Shown here piece by piece: positions 9,450 to 18,251 of a DNA stretch of 64,000 bases. How positions within the stretch are numbered: position 1 is the stretch's first letter; every line of letters starts with the position of its first letter. Origin of the DNA: Pseudomonadales bacterium (GTDB taxonomy: Bacteria; Pseudomonadota; Gammaproteobacteria; Pseudomonadales; Pseudohongiellaceae); NCBI GenBank assembly GCA_022819645.1, contig JAJEGU010000033.1, positions 27,377 to 91,376 on the forward strand, in the 5' to 3' direction. A program made the position numbers and the translations under genes. Below the pieces are notes generated by a model. It was not told the origin of the DNA. It ran no database searches and saw only the letters and a list, made by a program, of their open reading frames with translations.

Positions 9450-9878
9450 CTACCCCATTTTGCCAGACTGCAGGAACCGGTTGATTTCACTTGCAAACTG
9501 GCGAAAGTCGTCGAGAGAATTTTCGCAGATTGACAGAACGATTTCCCAGCGAATGTTGGTGTATTCGTGAACTGCGATGTTTCTGAATCCGACGGACCCG
9601 GTCATTGCTTTACAAGTCCTCGATGATATCGCCCCCAGTTTTTCAAGCTCTATGAAAACCCGTCCCATGGTCGCGGGAGCCACGGTGTCGGTATCGCTGA
9701 TGATGTGACTGCCGATATCGACGCCAAGCTGTATCGCCCGGGTCAGATTCAGTACCACAATGTCCTGGATATCCGGGTTTTGGGTCAACTCTTCCAGCGA
9801 TTCCGGTTTCCTGCCCTCGACCCGGCCTACGCAACGCCGCAGTGATTCGAGCTTCTCCCGAATGATCATCGTGTCCAT
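9450..9878 (-). CDS. hepT: HepT-like HEPN ribonuclease toxin
   Basis: RX4HXY motif (RNIAVHEY); overlaps an upstream MNT-domain gene by 13 bp. Confidence 0.82.
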   Translation of the reverse strand: MDTMIIREKLESLRRCVGRVEGRKPESLEELTQNPDIQDIVVLNLTRAIQLGVDIGSHIISDTDTVAPATMGRVFIELEKLGAISSRTCKAMTGSVGFRNIAVHEYTNIRWEIVLSICENSLDDFRQFASEINRFLQSGKMG

Positions 9879-10252
9879 CTGGCTTGCCTTTCCTCGAGAA
9901 TCCGCTGGCGCAGGGGAAGAAAATCCGCGCTGTCAAAAAGGTGTCTTTTCAGCAATTCCGCATAGGATCGATTGTCACCGAGCAATCTCCTGCCTCTGAG
10001 CGCCTGTCCGAGTATGGGCTGCGGGCCTCCAAACAGGTCCACGATGTCCACCGGGCAACCGCTTTCCTGGCCGATCTCCCCTGCAAGCTTTAGCGTGAAT
10101 TCGCTCGACAGCGGGGTATCCATCAGCAGCCCGAGGTCAATGTCACTGTCCGGCCCGGCCTCGCCGGTTGCCCGAGAGCCAAACAGGAAGGCCAGGCGAA
10201 TGCCCGGTTGGCGACGAAGAATCCTGACCAGTTGTTCATCCATCGTATCCAT
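9866..10252 (-). CDS. mntA: MntA-like minimal nucleotidyltransferase antitoxin
   Basis: Exact GSX10DXD motif (GSRATGEAGPDSDID); start from MDTMDEQLVRI. Confidence 0.82.
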   Translation of the reverse strand: MDTMDEQLVRILRRQPGIRLAFLFGSRATGEAGPDSDIDLGLLMDTPLSSEFTLKLAGEIGQESGCPVDIVDLFGGPQPILGQALRGRRLLGDNRSYAELLKRHLFDSADFLPLRQRILEERQARWTR

Positions 10253-10399
10253 ACCCGCATTGTCGCCCGCAATCGGTCGAAGCTCAATTGAGTTTGCGGG
10301 TTCCCGAATAAATTGAGTTTCGACCGGATTCGGTGTATCAAGGTACTGAAGTCCGGGACCGGCCGGCACACGGCCGGAAAGCATACTGACACAAGGGAA

Positions 10400-10441
10400 G
10401 ATAATGAAAAATTCCAAGGAGGGAATTTTTCAGAGAATACC
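10400..10441 (-). repeat. H1 hairpin repeat (compensated variant)
   Basis: GATAATG-AAAAATTCC-aaggag-GGAATTTTT-CAGAGAATACC. Confidence 0.8.
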
Positions 10442-10453
10442 AAGGTGACTTCC

Positions 10454-11371
10454 ATGCTGAATCGACGCGAGTTTCTTTTCTCGTCCCTTGCCGCCCCCGT
10501 GCTGCTGTCCAGCGGACAATCCCTGGCCCAGTCGGCGCCTGCGGGAAAAATGCTGCTTGCCATGCACCAGAACACTTCACGCGCCGCCGGTTTTCGCGGG
10601 TCACTGGAAGGTTGGGCTCGGGCAGGCATCGAGTACGTTGAACTCAATGACGGATTGCTCGATGGTTTTCTCGAAAACGACAGCTTGAGCGGCGCCCGGG
10701 CCTTGCTCGACGATCTTGGCATGACGCCGGTCTGCGCCGCGACGGCCTTGCCGGATCTCTGGATTCCGGGGCCGGCAAGAGAGGCGTCGCTGGAGTCGTG
10801 GAGAATGCGCTGCGATCAGTTCGCAAGCCTTGGCCTTGACAGGATCTATTCGCCATCCGTTACCAATCGCCCGGTCACCGCTGAAGATTTTGCGGCAACG
10901 CCGGAAAGCATTCGCGAAGCTGCGGTTATCGCAAGCGAGTACGATCTCACTTGCATGATCGAGTTCCTTCGCACCTCTACGCACCTCGCCACCCTGAGTT
11001 CCTCGCTCAGCGTGATTCGCGCCGCGGGCCATCCGAATATCCGGCCGATGATCGACTTTTTCCATTTCTGGTCGGGGCTTGGCAAACTGGAAGATCTGGA
11101 TTTGCTCGAACCGGGCGAGCTTGCCCATTGCCACTTCCAGGACTTGCTCGACGCGCCCAGGGAACTGACCGACAACAGTTATCGCGTCATTCCCGGCGAC
11201 GGCATCGCGCCGCTGAACGCCATCATTCGCAAACTTGCCGAAAAGGAATTCAACGGAGCGCTTTCGGTGGAACTGTTTCGGCAGGAACTGGTGAATGGCG
11301 ACCCCTTCGAAGTAGCGACGGAAATCAGGCGAAAATCCGAAGCGGTCATGCGCGAGGCCGAGGTCTTGTGA
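10454..11371 (+). CDS. Exported sugar phosphate isomerase/epimerase-like TIM-barrel protein
   Basis: Tat-like MLNRREFLFSSLAAPVLL; 'CMIEFLR', 'HCHFQD', 'ALSVELFRQEL'. Confidence 0.75.
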   Translation: MLNRREFLFSSLAAPVLLSSGQSLAQSAPAGKMLLAMHQNTSRAAGFRGSLEGWARAGIEYVELNDGLLDGFLENDSLSGARALLDDLGMTPVCAATALPDLWIPGPAREASLESWRMRCDQFASLGLDRIYSPSVTNRPVTAEDFAATPESIREAAVIASEYDLTCMIEFLRTSTHLATLSSSLSVIRAAGHPNIRPMIDFFHFWSGLGKLEDLDLLEPGELAHCHFQDLLDAPRELTDNSYRVIPGDGIAPLNAIIRKLAEKEFNGALSVELFRQELVNGDPFEVATEIRRKSEAVMREAEVL

Positions 11372-11455
11372 ACTGATTTTGTAAATCGCGAACGCCGCAT
11401 GGCCAGCGCGCGGCGGGGGATTCCCACCGCGCGCGCCGGCCCTGAGTTTAGCGCT

Positions 11456-13222
11456 TCAGAACGGCCAGGCTGGCATCGAGACGACTTCCTGCTCTATCGT
11501 TCCGAGGCTTTCCACCACGATTTCGACCACGTCCCCCACCTCCATGTTGCGCCGCATTCCGGGGACCACCGGCATTGCGCCGGTGTAGATCAGGTCGCCG
11601 GGCTCAAGCGTCATGTAGCGGGAGAGATAGCTCACGAGCCGGGCCGGACGATTGACCATCGTCGACGTGCGGCCCTCGGAGAGCAGTTCACCGTTGACCC
11701 GCACGCTGATTCCAAGATCGCTGTAATCAAGGCCCCGGACGATCATGTTGCCAAGGCCCGCCCAGGTATCGGTGGCCTTGCCCACGAGCTTGAGCGGCCG
11801 CACGCCCCGGTCGGATGCGACCCAGGAAAGTTCGGTCCAGTCATTGCCCGCGGCAACGCCGAAGATATAGTCCTCCGCCTCGCTCTCGGGAATGTGGCGA
11901 CCGCTGCGGCCGATGACGAGCACGAGTTCACCCTCGGGAATCATCATCTCGGCCTCGGGCGGCTTCTGGACTTCGCCGCCGTCCGGGCTGAGCCCTGTGG
12001 AGGCCTTGAAGAAATAGCGCGGATGCGGCACCTGGCTGGGCATGCCGTCCACGGGATGATAGTTGGCCGCGACCGAAAGCACCTTGCGGCCCGGCTGTTC
12101 CGGATCCACCGGCAGGCCAAGTTCGACATCCGCAAGATCGAAGCTGCGCCCGGTCGGGGCGGCGCCGCCTTCCACCGGGTCGCCGTCAAGCTCGCTGACC
12201 TGATCTCCATCGAGCATGCCGAAAGACCAGCCGTCCTCGTGCTGGAAACGAACATAGGCGCTCACGCCGTCGGGCTCGGGAAGCGCCGGGCCTGAAACCG
12301 TTTGCCGCGTTACCCGCACGAGCTGATTGCTCACCATGCCAACGCCCTCGATTTCGACCTCGACCACATCGTCCTGCCAAAGCTGGCGCCGCGTGCCGGG
12401 AAGCTGCGGGGGCGCAACCGTACCGGTGAAAATGAGGTCGCCGCGCTTGAGGGTGATGTAATGGCTCAACTTGCTGATCAGCGCGGCGGGGCTGTTGCGA
12501 AAGTCCGCGGTGGAGCCCTGGGCGGCCACCACGCCATCGAGCCTGACGGTGAGCTGCAGATCGCTCAGGTCGAGCCCGGTGACCATGTAATCCCCGAGTG
12601 AGGCGAAGGTATCGCCGGCCTTGCAGAAAACATGGCTGGGCTCTTCGATTCCCCGACCTTCGCCGCACCAGTCGTTCTCGCTCCAGTCATTGCCGACCAC
12701 CACGCCGAAGAGATGGTCCATGGCTTCGGACTCGGGAATATGCCGACCCTCGGTTCCGATAATCAGTCCGAGTTCGCCCTCGAAGTTGAAATTGGTGGCG
12801 CCGAAGGGAACTTCCACGGGATCGCCGTTCCGCGCCAGCGAAGTGGTCGCCTTGCCGAACCAGGATGGATGCTCCACCTCCACCGGGTTGCCATTGGGAT
12901 TGTTCGAGTTTCCGGCAACGCCGAAAACCCGGGGCACCCGGTCGGGGTCCATGGGCATCTCAAGCTCGACGTCTCCCCTGGCAACGGTCCGCCCGGTCTC
13001 GCTTACGCCGTCATCGAAAAGCGGGTCACCATCGAGTACGCGGATGGCGTCGCCGTCGAGGATGCCGTTGTGGGTGCCGGTATCGTCACTGAAGCGGACG
13101 TAACGGGTCATGTCCCCGTTCTCGGCTGCGAAGGCGGCGGTGAAGAGCTGCCCCGCAAACGCCAGCAAGGGAACCAGCAGGAATTTTGCCAAATCGTGCC
13201 TGAATCGGACGAATGCTTGCAT
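11456..13222 (-). CDS. Exported tandem-domain fumarylacetoacetate hydrolase family protein
   Basis: N-terminal hydrophobic segment, then two homologous ~270-aa halves (YVRFSDDTGTHNGILDGD / YVRFQHEDGWSFGMLDGD; each with 'HIPESEA.D..FGV..GNDW'). Confidence 0.85.
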   Translation of the reverse strand: MQAFVRFRHDLAKFLLVPLLAFAGQLFTAAFAAENGDMTRYVRFSDDTGTHNGILDGDAIRVLDGDPLFDDGVSETGRTVARGDVELEMPMDPDRVPRVFGVAGNSNNPNGNPVEVEHPSWFGKATTSLARNGDPVEVPFGATNFNFEGELGLIIGTEGRHIPESEAMDHLFGVVVGNDWSENDWCGEGRGIEEPSHVFCKAGDTFASLGDYMVTGLDLSDLQLTVRLDGVVAAQGSTADFRNSPAALISKLSHYITLKRGDLIFTGTVAPPQLPGTRRQLWQDDVVEVEIEGVGMVSNQLVRVTRQTVSGPALPEPDGVSAYVRFQHEDGWSFGMLDGDQVSELDGDPVEGGAAPTGRSFDLADVELGLPVDPEQPGRKVLSVAANYHPVDGMPSQVPHPRYFFKASTGLSPDGGEVQKPPEAEMMIPEGELVLVIGRSGRHIPESEAEDYIFGVAAGNDWTELSWVASDRGVRPLKLVGKATDTWAGLGNMIVRGLDYSDLGISVRVNGELLSEGRTSTMVNRPARLVSYLSRYMTLEPGDLIYTGAMPVVPGMRRNMEVGDVVEIVVESLGTIEQEVVSMPAWPF

Positions 13223-13326
13223 GAATCAGGTACTCCTCTGCTATTCTGGATTGGACGGGCAAGACTACAATTATTGTTTGACGATTCCAAACGTTTCCGG
13301 GCGCAGTGATTTTGGGGCAGGCGCGA

Positions 13327-14319
13327 ATGAAAATCCATATCGTTCTTCGGCATCTGGGCCTCTGCGCCCTGGTTTTTGGCACCCCCGCCATGGCCTGGGA
13401 TTCGGTGGGGCACCGGGTCAGCGCCCAGGTGGCTGTGGCGTTTCTGGAACCCGGCGTTCGCGAGCGGCTGGTGGCGATTCTGGCGGCCCATCCCCGCTAT
13501 CAGGAAGATTTTCTCGACGATGTGCCGGGCTTCATCGACGCCTCGAATCAAATCGAGCATGAAAGCTGGTTGCTGGGGCAGGCGGCGTTCTGGCCCGACA
13601 TCGCCAGGGGCCTGCCCCGCGGCGAGCGCGAACGCTATCACCGCGGCAACTGGCACTACATAGACGGCGCCTGGCTCCGGGGCCATGCCGCCACCCAAGG
13701 CAACAGTTATGTGGGAATCGACCCTCTGCCTGATTTCCCTGGCATGGAAGCGGAGGCGATCCTGAACGAGGCCGATGTGGACAATGTGGTGCTCGGGCTC
13801 GATTACAACATGGCCTTGCTGACGGATGCCGCCATGGACCCGGCCCGGCGCGCGGTGGCCCTGTGCTGGGTGCTGCATCTGGCGGGCGATATCCACCAGC
13901 CGCTGCACACGGGTTCCCTGTTTTCCGCCCGCCTGTTCGACAATGGAGACGCCGGCGGCAATGGCATCGACACCAGCGAAGGCAATCTGCACGCGGTGTG
14001 GGACGGCGCCCTGCGCGAGCAGGGGGTGGTCGCCGGCGTCAGCGCCATTCTTGACCGGCTGAATGGTATCGACCGAACCGAATTCGAATCGGCGCCGCTG
14101 GACTGGACCCTGTGGATGGAGGAAAGCCGTGAACTGGTGACCACGACCGTGTACCCGGATACGGTCAGGGAGGAAATCCTTGCAGCGGAGCGCGAGGGCC
14201 GGGATTTGGGCGAGATAGCCCTGTCAGCGGGCTATCTTGCGGAAATGCGCGAAATCTCCCGGCAACGCCTCGGTCTGGCGGCGCTTCGCATGGCCCTGCT
14301 GTTCAATCGAAACCTGTAG
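13327..14319 (+). CDS. S1/P1-type secreted nuclease
   Basis: Signal peptide then AWDSVGHRVSAQVA; 'LHLAGDIHQPLHTG', 'GGNGID', 'NLHAVWDGAL'. Confidence 0.9.
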   Translation: MKIHIVLRHLGLCALVFGTPAMAWDSVGHRVSAQVAVAFLEPGVRERLVAILAAHPRYQEDFLDDVPGFIDASNQIEHESWLLGQAAFWPDIARGLPRGERERYHRGNWHYIDGAWLRGHAATQGNSYVGIDPLPDFPGMEAEAILNEADVDNVVLGLDYNMALLTDAAMDPARRAVALCWVLHLAGDIHQPLHTGSLFSARLFDNGDAGGNGIDTSEGNLHAVWDGALREQGVVAGVSAILDRLNGIDRTEFESAPLDWTLWMEESRELVTTTVYPDTVREEILAAEREGRDLGEIALSAGYLAEMREISRQRLGLAALRMALLFNRNL

Positions 14320-14379
14320 TTGCCATGCCACTGCCCTGCCCGGAGTTCGGGGCGCCGGATGGAGATTCTGCGACTTCCC

Positions 14380-16614
14380 TCAGGCGTAGCAGTGCATTTT
14401 CCCGGCTTCTCCCTGTTGTCGCCGGTTCGCGGCAAGCTTCAGCACATTGTGAATCAGCCCCGGACCATGACCGTTTTCCAGGCTCATGATGGACTCGGGG
14501 TGGAACTGGACCCCCCATACCGGAAGCTCCCGGTGTTCCACCGCCATGATCACGCCATCTTCGCTGCGGGCGGTGACTTGCAGGCAGTCCGTTACCGAGG
14601 CGGCAAGCAGGGAGTGGTAGCGGCCCACCGGGAAAGACTGCGGGATTCCGGTGAACAAGACACTGCCCTCATGGGCGATCAGCGACTGCTTGCCATGCAT
14701 GGGAGCCTGTAATTGCCCGAGTTCGCCGCCAAAGTGTTCGACGATTCCCTGCAGGCCAAGGCAGACCCCAAAGACCGGAACCCGCCGCTCCAGCGCCCTG
14801 GCGATGGTCTCGCAGACAGCAAAGCGGCCTGGCGTAGATGGCCCTGGCGACAATACCACCAGATCGATCCGCTCCCCACGCAGGTACTCCCGGGCGGCCT
14901 CGGCGCGCAAGGTGATCAGTTCCGCGCCAAGCCGCCGGAAACAATCCCCGAGGCTGTGCACGAAGGAGTCTTCATGGTCCACCATGAGCACCTGCAACCG
15001 CCCGAATTCCGGCGTCGCCCGGAATGGCGCCGTAGCGGAAATCGGCTTTACGGAAACGCCAATGGCCTGCATCAGCGCCCTGGCCTTGAGCCGGGTTTCC
15101 TGCTCTTCGGCTTCCGGGTCGGAATCCGCCAGCAAGGTGGCCCCGGCCCGCACTTCGGCAACGCCGTCCTTGATGCGAATCGTGCGCAGGGTCAGGCCGG
15201 TATTGAGGTTGCCGTCAAAACCGATATGACCAATGGCGCCGCCGTACCAGCGCCGGGCGGATTTCTCGTGCCGTTCCAGATATTGCATGGCCGCCAGCTT
15301 GGGAGCGCCGGTGACGGTGACCGCCCAGGTGTGGGAGAGGAAACCGTCGAGGGCGTCAAAGCCGCTCTTCAGGCGGCCCTTGACGTGGTCCACGGTGTGA
15401 ATCAGACGGGAGTACATTTCAATCTGCCGCCGGCCAACCACTTCCACCGATCCCGGTTCGCAGACCCGGGCCTTGTCGTTGCGATCCACATCGGTACACA
15501 TGGAAAGCTCGGATTCATCCTTGCTGGAATTGAGCAGGCGGCGGATTTGTTCGGCGTCGGCGAGGGCGTCAACGCCCCGGGCGATGGTGCCGGATATCGG
15601 ACAGGTTTCGATACAATCGCCTTCCACCCGCACGAACATTTCGGGAGAGGCGGCGACGAGGTATTCCCGCTCGCCAAGATTCATCAGGGCGCCATAGGGC
15701 GCGGGGTTTGACTCGGCAAGACGCTGGAACACCTGTGCCGGGCTGTCCTTGCACGGCGCGAAGAAGGTCTGGCCGGGAACTACTTCGAACAGGTCGCCGC
15801 GGCTGAAATACCGCTTTGCGCGCTCGACGCCGGCGGCGTATTCCCCGGCCTCGTGATCACACTCCCGCTGCACGGAAATCGCCGGCGAAAAAGGAACCGC
15901 CAGGGCGGAGCGCTTGAGGCCGCCGGTGGTTTCCCCATGTTGCTCGCGACCCCGGGCGCGGCAGATGAACTCATAGTTGTACGCCAGCGCCTGTTCCCGC
16001 CGGTGGTCCGAAACGAGAATGCGGTCCGGCAGATACAGCACAAGGTCGCGATCATCCGGCCCGCGCTGCTGTTGCAGTTCGATCTCCTCGAACTGGAATG
16101 TCAGGTCGTAACCGAAAGCGCCATAAAGCCCGAGAAAGGGGTCATCCGGGAAGCGAAACCAGGCTGACAGGGCCCGCAGGGCGGAAAATACGCTGTGCCG
16201 GCGGCTGCGGTTCTCCTCGCTGAACCCGCCTTGCGGCGGCCGGATTTCCAAATGGATCGCCGACTGCCGTCGCTCAAGCCAGTGAAGAAAGTCGCCCCCG
16301 GCAAAGGCCCGCTCCACTTCGGCGAGCAGAATCCCGCCCCGGCGGTTGAGCGCCTCCACGGCGAGTTTGCGGCCGCGCCCCACGAGGCGCAACGGCGGAT
16401 TGACAAAGCCGATATCCCAGCGGGTATAGCGCCCGGGATATTCAAAACCCGAACGCAGCAATACGCCGGGAGAGGCATTGAGGGCTTCGGTCAGGCCATC
16501 CATTGCCGTGGCGTAGTCCAGCTTTTCCACCGACAGATGCACACGCACACCGCCGCCGGTCTCGTGGCGGTATTGTCGGCCGGGCTCCCATCGTACAGTT
16601 CCACTCGTTCCCAT
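14380..16614 (-). CDS. trpE(G): Anthranilate synthase, fused component I and II (TrpE-TrpG)
   Basis: Chorismate-binding domain (PISGTIARG, 'GAPKLAAM') fused to a class I glutamine amidotransferase (LSPGPSTPG, FGVCLGLQ, 'WGVQFHPES'); SD GGAGGA upstream of ATG 16614. Confidence 0.92.
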   Translation of the reverse strand: MGTSGTVRWEPGRQYRHETGGGVRVHLSVEKLDYATAMDGLTEALNASPGVLLRSGFEYPGRYTRWDIGFVNPPLRLVGRGRKLAVEALNRRGGILLAEVERAFAGGDFLHWLERRQSAIHLEIRPPQGGFSEENRSRRHSVFSALRALSAWFRFPDDPFLGLYGAFGYDLTFQFEEIELQQQRGPDDRDLVLYLPDRILVSDHRREQALAYNYEFICRARGREQHGETTGGLKRSALAVPFSPAISVQRECDHEAGEYAAGVERAKRYFSRGDLFEVVPGQTFFAPCKDSPAQVFQRLAESNPAPYGALMNLGEREYLVAASPEMFVRVEGDCIETCPISGTIARGVDALADAEQIRRLLNSSKDESELSMCTDVDRNDKARVCEPGSVEVVGRRQIEMYSRLIHTVDHVKGRLKSGFDALDGFLSHTWAVTVTGAPKLAAMQYLERHEKSARRWYGGAIGHIGFDGNLNTGLTLRTIRIKDGVAEVRAGATLLADSDPEAEEQETRLKARALMQAIGVSVKPISATAPFRATPEFGRLQVLMVDHEDSFVHSLGDCFRRLGAELITLRAEAAREYLRGERIDLVVLSPGPSTPGRFAVCETIARALERRVPVFGVCLGLQGIVEHFGGELGQLQAPMHGKQSLIAHEGSVLFTGIPQSFPVGRYHSLLAASVTDCLQVTARSEDGVIMAVEHRELPVWGVQFHPESIMSLENGHGPGLIHNVLKLAANRRQQGEAGKMHCYA

Positions 16615-16663
16615 CACGGGTTCCTCCGCTTGACCTGCCGGAGCCGTGACTGGAACGATTACT

Positions 16664-16776
16664 GAAAGGAAACAGAACGACCGCCACAACTCCGGGCGGC
16701 CGGTGAAGAATTACTCAGGATTCTTCCGGCAGCCCGCGTCGGCAAACCACCAGAAGCTGAAACGCAACCTGTTCAT
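16664..16776 (-). promoter_or_regulatory. trp attenuator: leader peptide plus alternative terminator/antiterminator hairpins
   Basis: trpL ORF 16776..16711; 1:2 stem CTTCTGG/CCGGAAG; 2:3 stem CGGGCTGCCGG/CCGGCCGCCCG (10 of 11 pairs); terminator stem GGCCGCC/GGCGGTC then GTTCTGTTTCCTTT. Confidence 0.88.
16711..16776 (-). CDS. trpL: Trp leader peptide MNRLRFSFWWFADAGCRKNPE
   Basis: Tandem TGG TGG codons within a 21-codon ORF, placed just upstream of terminator/antiterminator hairpins and trpE(G). Confidence 0.85.
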   Translation of the reverse strand: MNRLRFSFWWFADAGCRKNPE

Positions 16777-16933
16777 GGTCGCGATACTGAACCCGCGGCC
16801 CCGGAAAGTCAAGCGGGATTTGGCTAATAAGCTGATCCTGACTCCACAGGGGTTTGACCGCAGGGCCTTTGTCCGTCGGGCGGCTTGCTGCTAAGCTTTG
16901 GCGACTTCGGATTGCAACGGCGGGAGCTTTGCC

Positions 16934-18202
16934 ATGGTCCTTCTCCAACGATTTTTCATTGCCGCATTCGCGCTGGTTTTTTCGGCCGCATCGCTGGCCG
17001 CCGAGTTTGTCCGGGGCGACCCGGAGCAACTCGGGCTTTCCGCCGAGCGGCTGGCAGTGCTCGATGCGCGGCTGAAGGCCTTTGTCGAGGAGGACCGCAT
17101 CGCCGGACAGGTGGTGCTCGTGCTGCGCGATGGAAAAGTGGCGTTCAGCGCCGCCAATGGCTGGCGCGACAAGGAAGCGGGCGCGGCCATGAGCGGCGAC
17201 ACGATTTTCCGCATTGCTTCCCAGACCAAGGCCATTGTCAGCACGGCGATCATGGTCCTGCAGGAGCAGGGCAAGCTCGACATCAGCGACCCTCTCGGGC
17301 GCTATATTCCCGAATGGAGCGACATGCAGGTTGCGGTGGTGCCGGACGGCAGCGTGGGCTATGTGCTGGAAGACGCGGCCCGGCCCATCACGATCCGGCA
17401 TCTGCTGACCCACACCGCCGGCATGAGTTATGGCAGCGGGCCGGCCCAGGACCGCTGGGAGGCGGCGGGCTTCCAGGGCTGGTATTTCGCCAACCGCGAC
17501 GAGCCCATCGCCGAAACCATCGCCCGCATGGGTTCACTACCCCTGGACGCCCATCCCGGCGAGCAATGGATCTATGGCTACAGCACCGACATTCTCGGCG
17601 TGGTGGTGGAAAAAGCCAGCGGCATGGACCTGCAAAGCTTTCTGCAACAGCATATCTTCGACCCGCTCGACATGCGCGACACGCACTTCTACCTGCCGGA
17701 AGACAAACGCGACCGGCTGGCCACGGTGTATCGCCCCGGCGCCGATGGCGTCGAAGCGATTCCGGAAACCGACGGCATGCAAAGCCAGGGCATGTATGCG
17801 AACGGCCCCCGCACGAGTTTCTCCGGTGGCGCGGGCCTGCTTTCCACGGCCCGGGACTACGCCCGCTTCCTGCAAATGACCCTGAATGGCGGCGAGCTTG
17901 ACGGCGCGCGCGTCCTCTCGCCCAAGACCATGGAACTGATGACCGTGGACCATCTGGCGGGAATCCCCTTCCGCAGCGGCCAGGGTTTCGGCCTCGGCTA
18001 TTACGTGCTTGAAGACCTCGGCGCCAATGGGCGTCTTGGCTCGGAAGGCGAATACGGCTGGGGCGGAGCCTACCATTCCACCTACTGGGTGGATCCGGCG
18101 GAGGCTCTGGTAGTCGTCTATCTCACCCAGATCATCCCCGCCACGGGCCTGAACGACTACAACGTGCTCCGCAACGGGATTTATCAGGCGATCGTGGATT
18201 GA
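16934..18202 (+). CDS. Serine hydrolase, beta-lactamase/class C-like family
   Basis: Signal peptide; SQTK (SxxK) motif; YGYS motif. Confidence 0.88.
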   Translation: MVLLQRFFIAAFALVFSAASLAAEFVRGDPEQLGLSAERLAVLDARLKAFVEEDRIAGQVVLVLRDGKVAFSAANGWRDKEAGAAMSGDTIFRIASQTKAIVSTAIMVLQEQGKLDISDPLGRYIPEWSDMQVAVVPDGSVGYVLEDAARPITIRHLLTHTAGMSYGSGPAQDRWEAAGFQGWYFANRDEPIAETIARMGSLPLDAHPGEQWIYGYSTDILGVVVEKASGMDLQSFLQQHIFDPLDMRDTHFYLPEDKRDRLATVYRPGADGVEAIPETDGMQSQGMYANGPRTSFSGGAGLLSTARDYARFLQMTLNGGELDGARVLSPKTMELMTVDHLAGIPFRSGQGFGLGYYVLEDLGANGRLGSEGEYGWGGAYHSTYWVDPAEALVVVYLTQIIPATGLNDYNVLRNGIYQAIVD

Positions 18203-18251
18203 GACCCTGCCGACGGAGTTGACGAAACAAACAGGAGCCCGGGGATAGCCG

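Noticed and set aside
9118-9484. Possible antitoxin-like fragment (MGVEIAKVSEKNTTLAEIVAASTCVLTHQGSKLRQATDK)
   Set aside because: Similarity to Phd-like antitoxins is too vague; the frame runs into a REP-like sequence.
11405-11442. GC-rich hairpin between convergent genes as a terminator
   Set aside because: Inverted repeat GCGCGCGG...CCGCGCGC is present but lacks a T tract; not reported as a feature.
16615-16689. Upstream ATG at 16689 as the trpE(G) start (MWRSFCFLSVIVPV...)
   Set aside because: It lies in the attenuator terminator loop; ATG 16614 has a good SD and matches the expected protein N-terminus.
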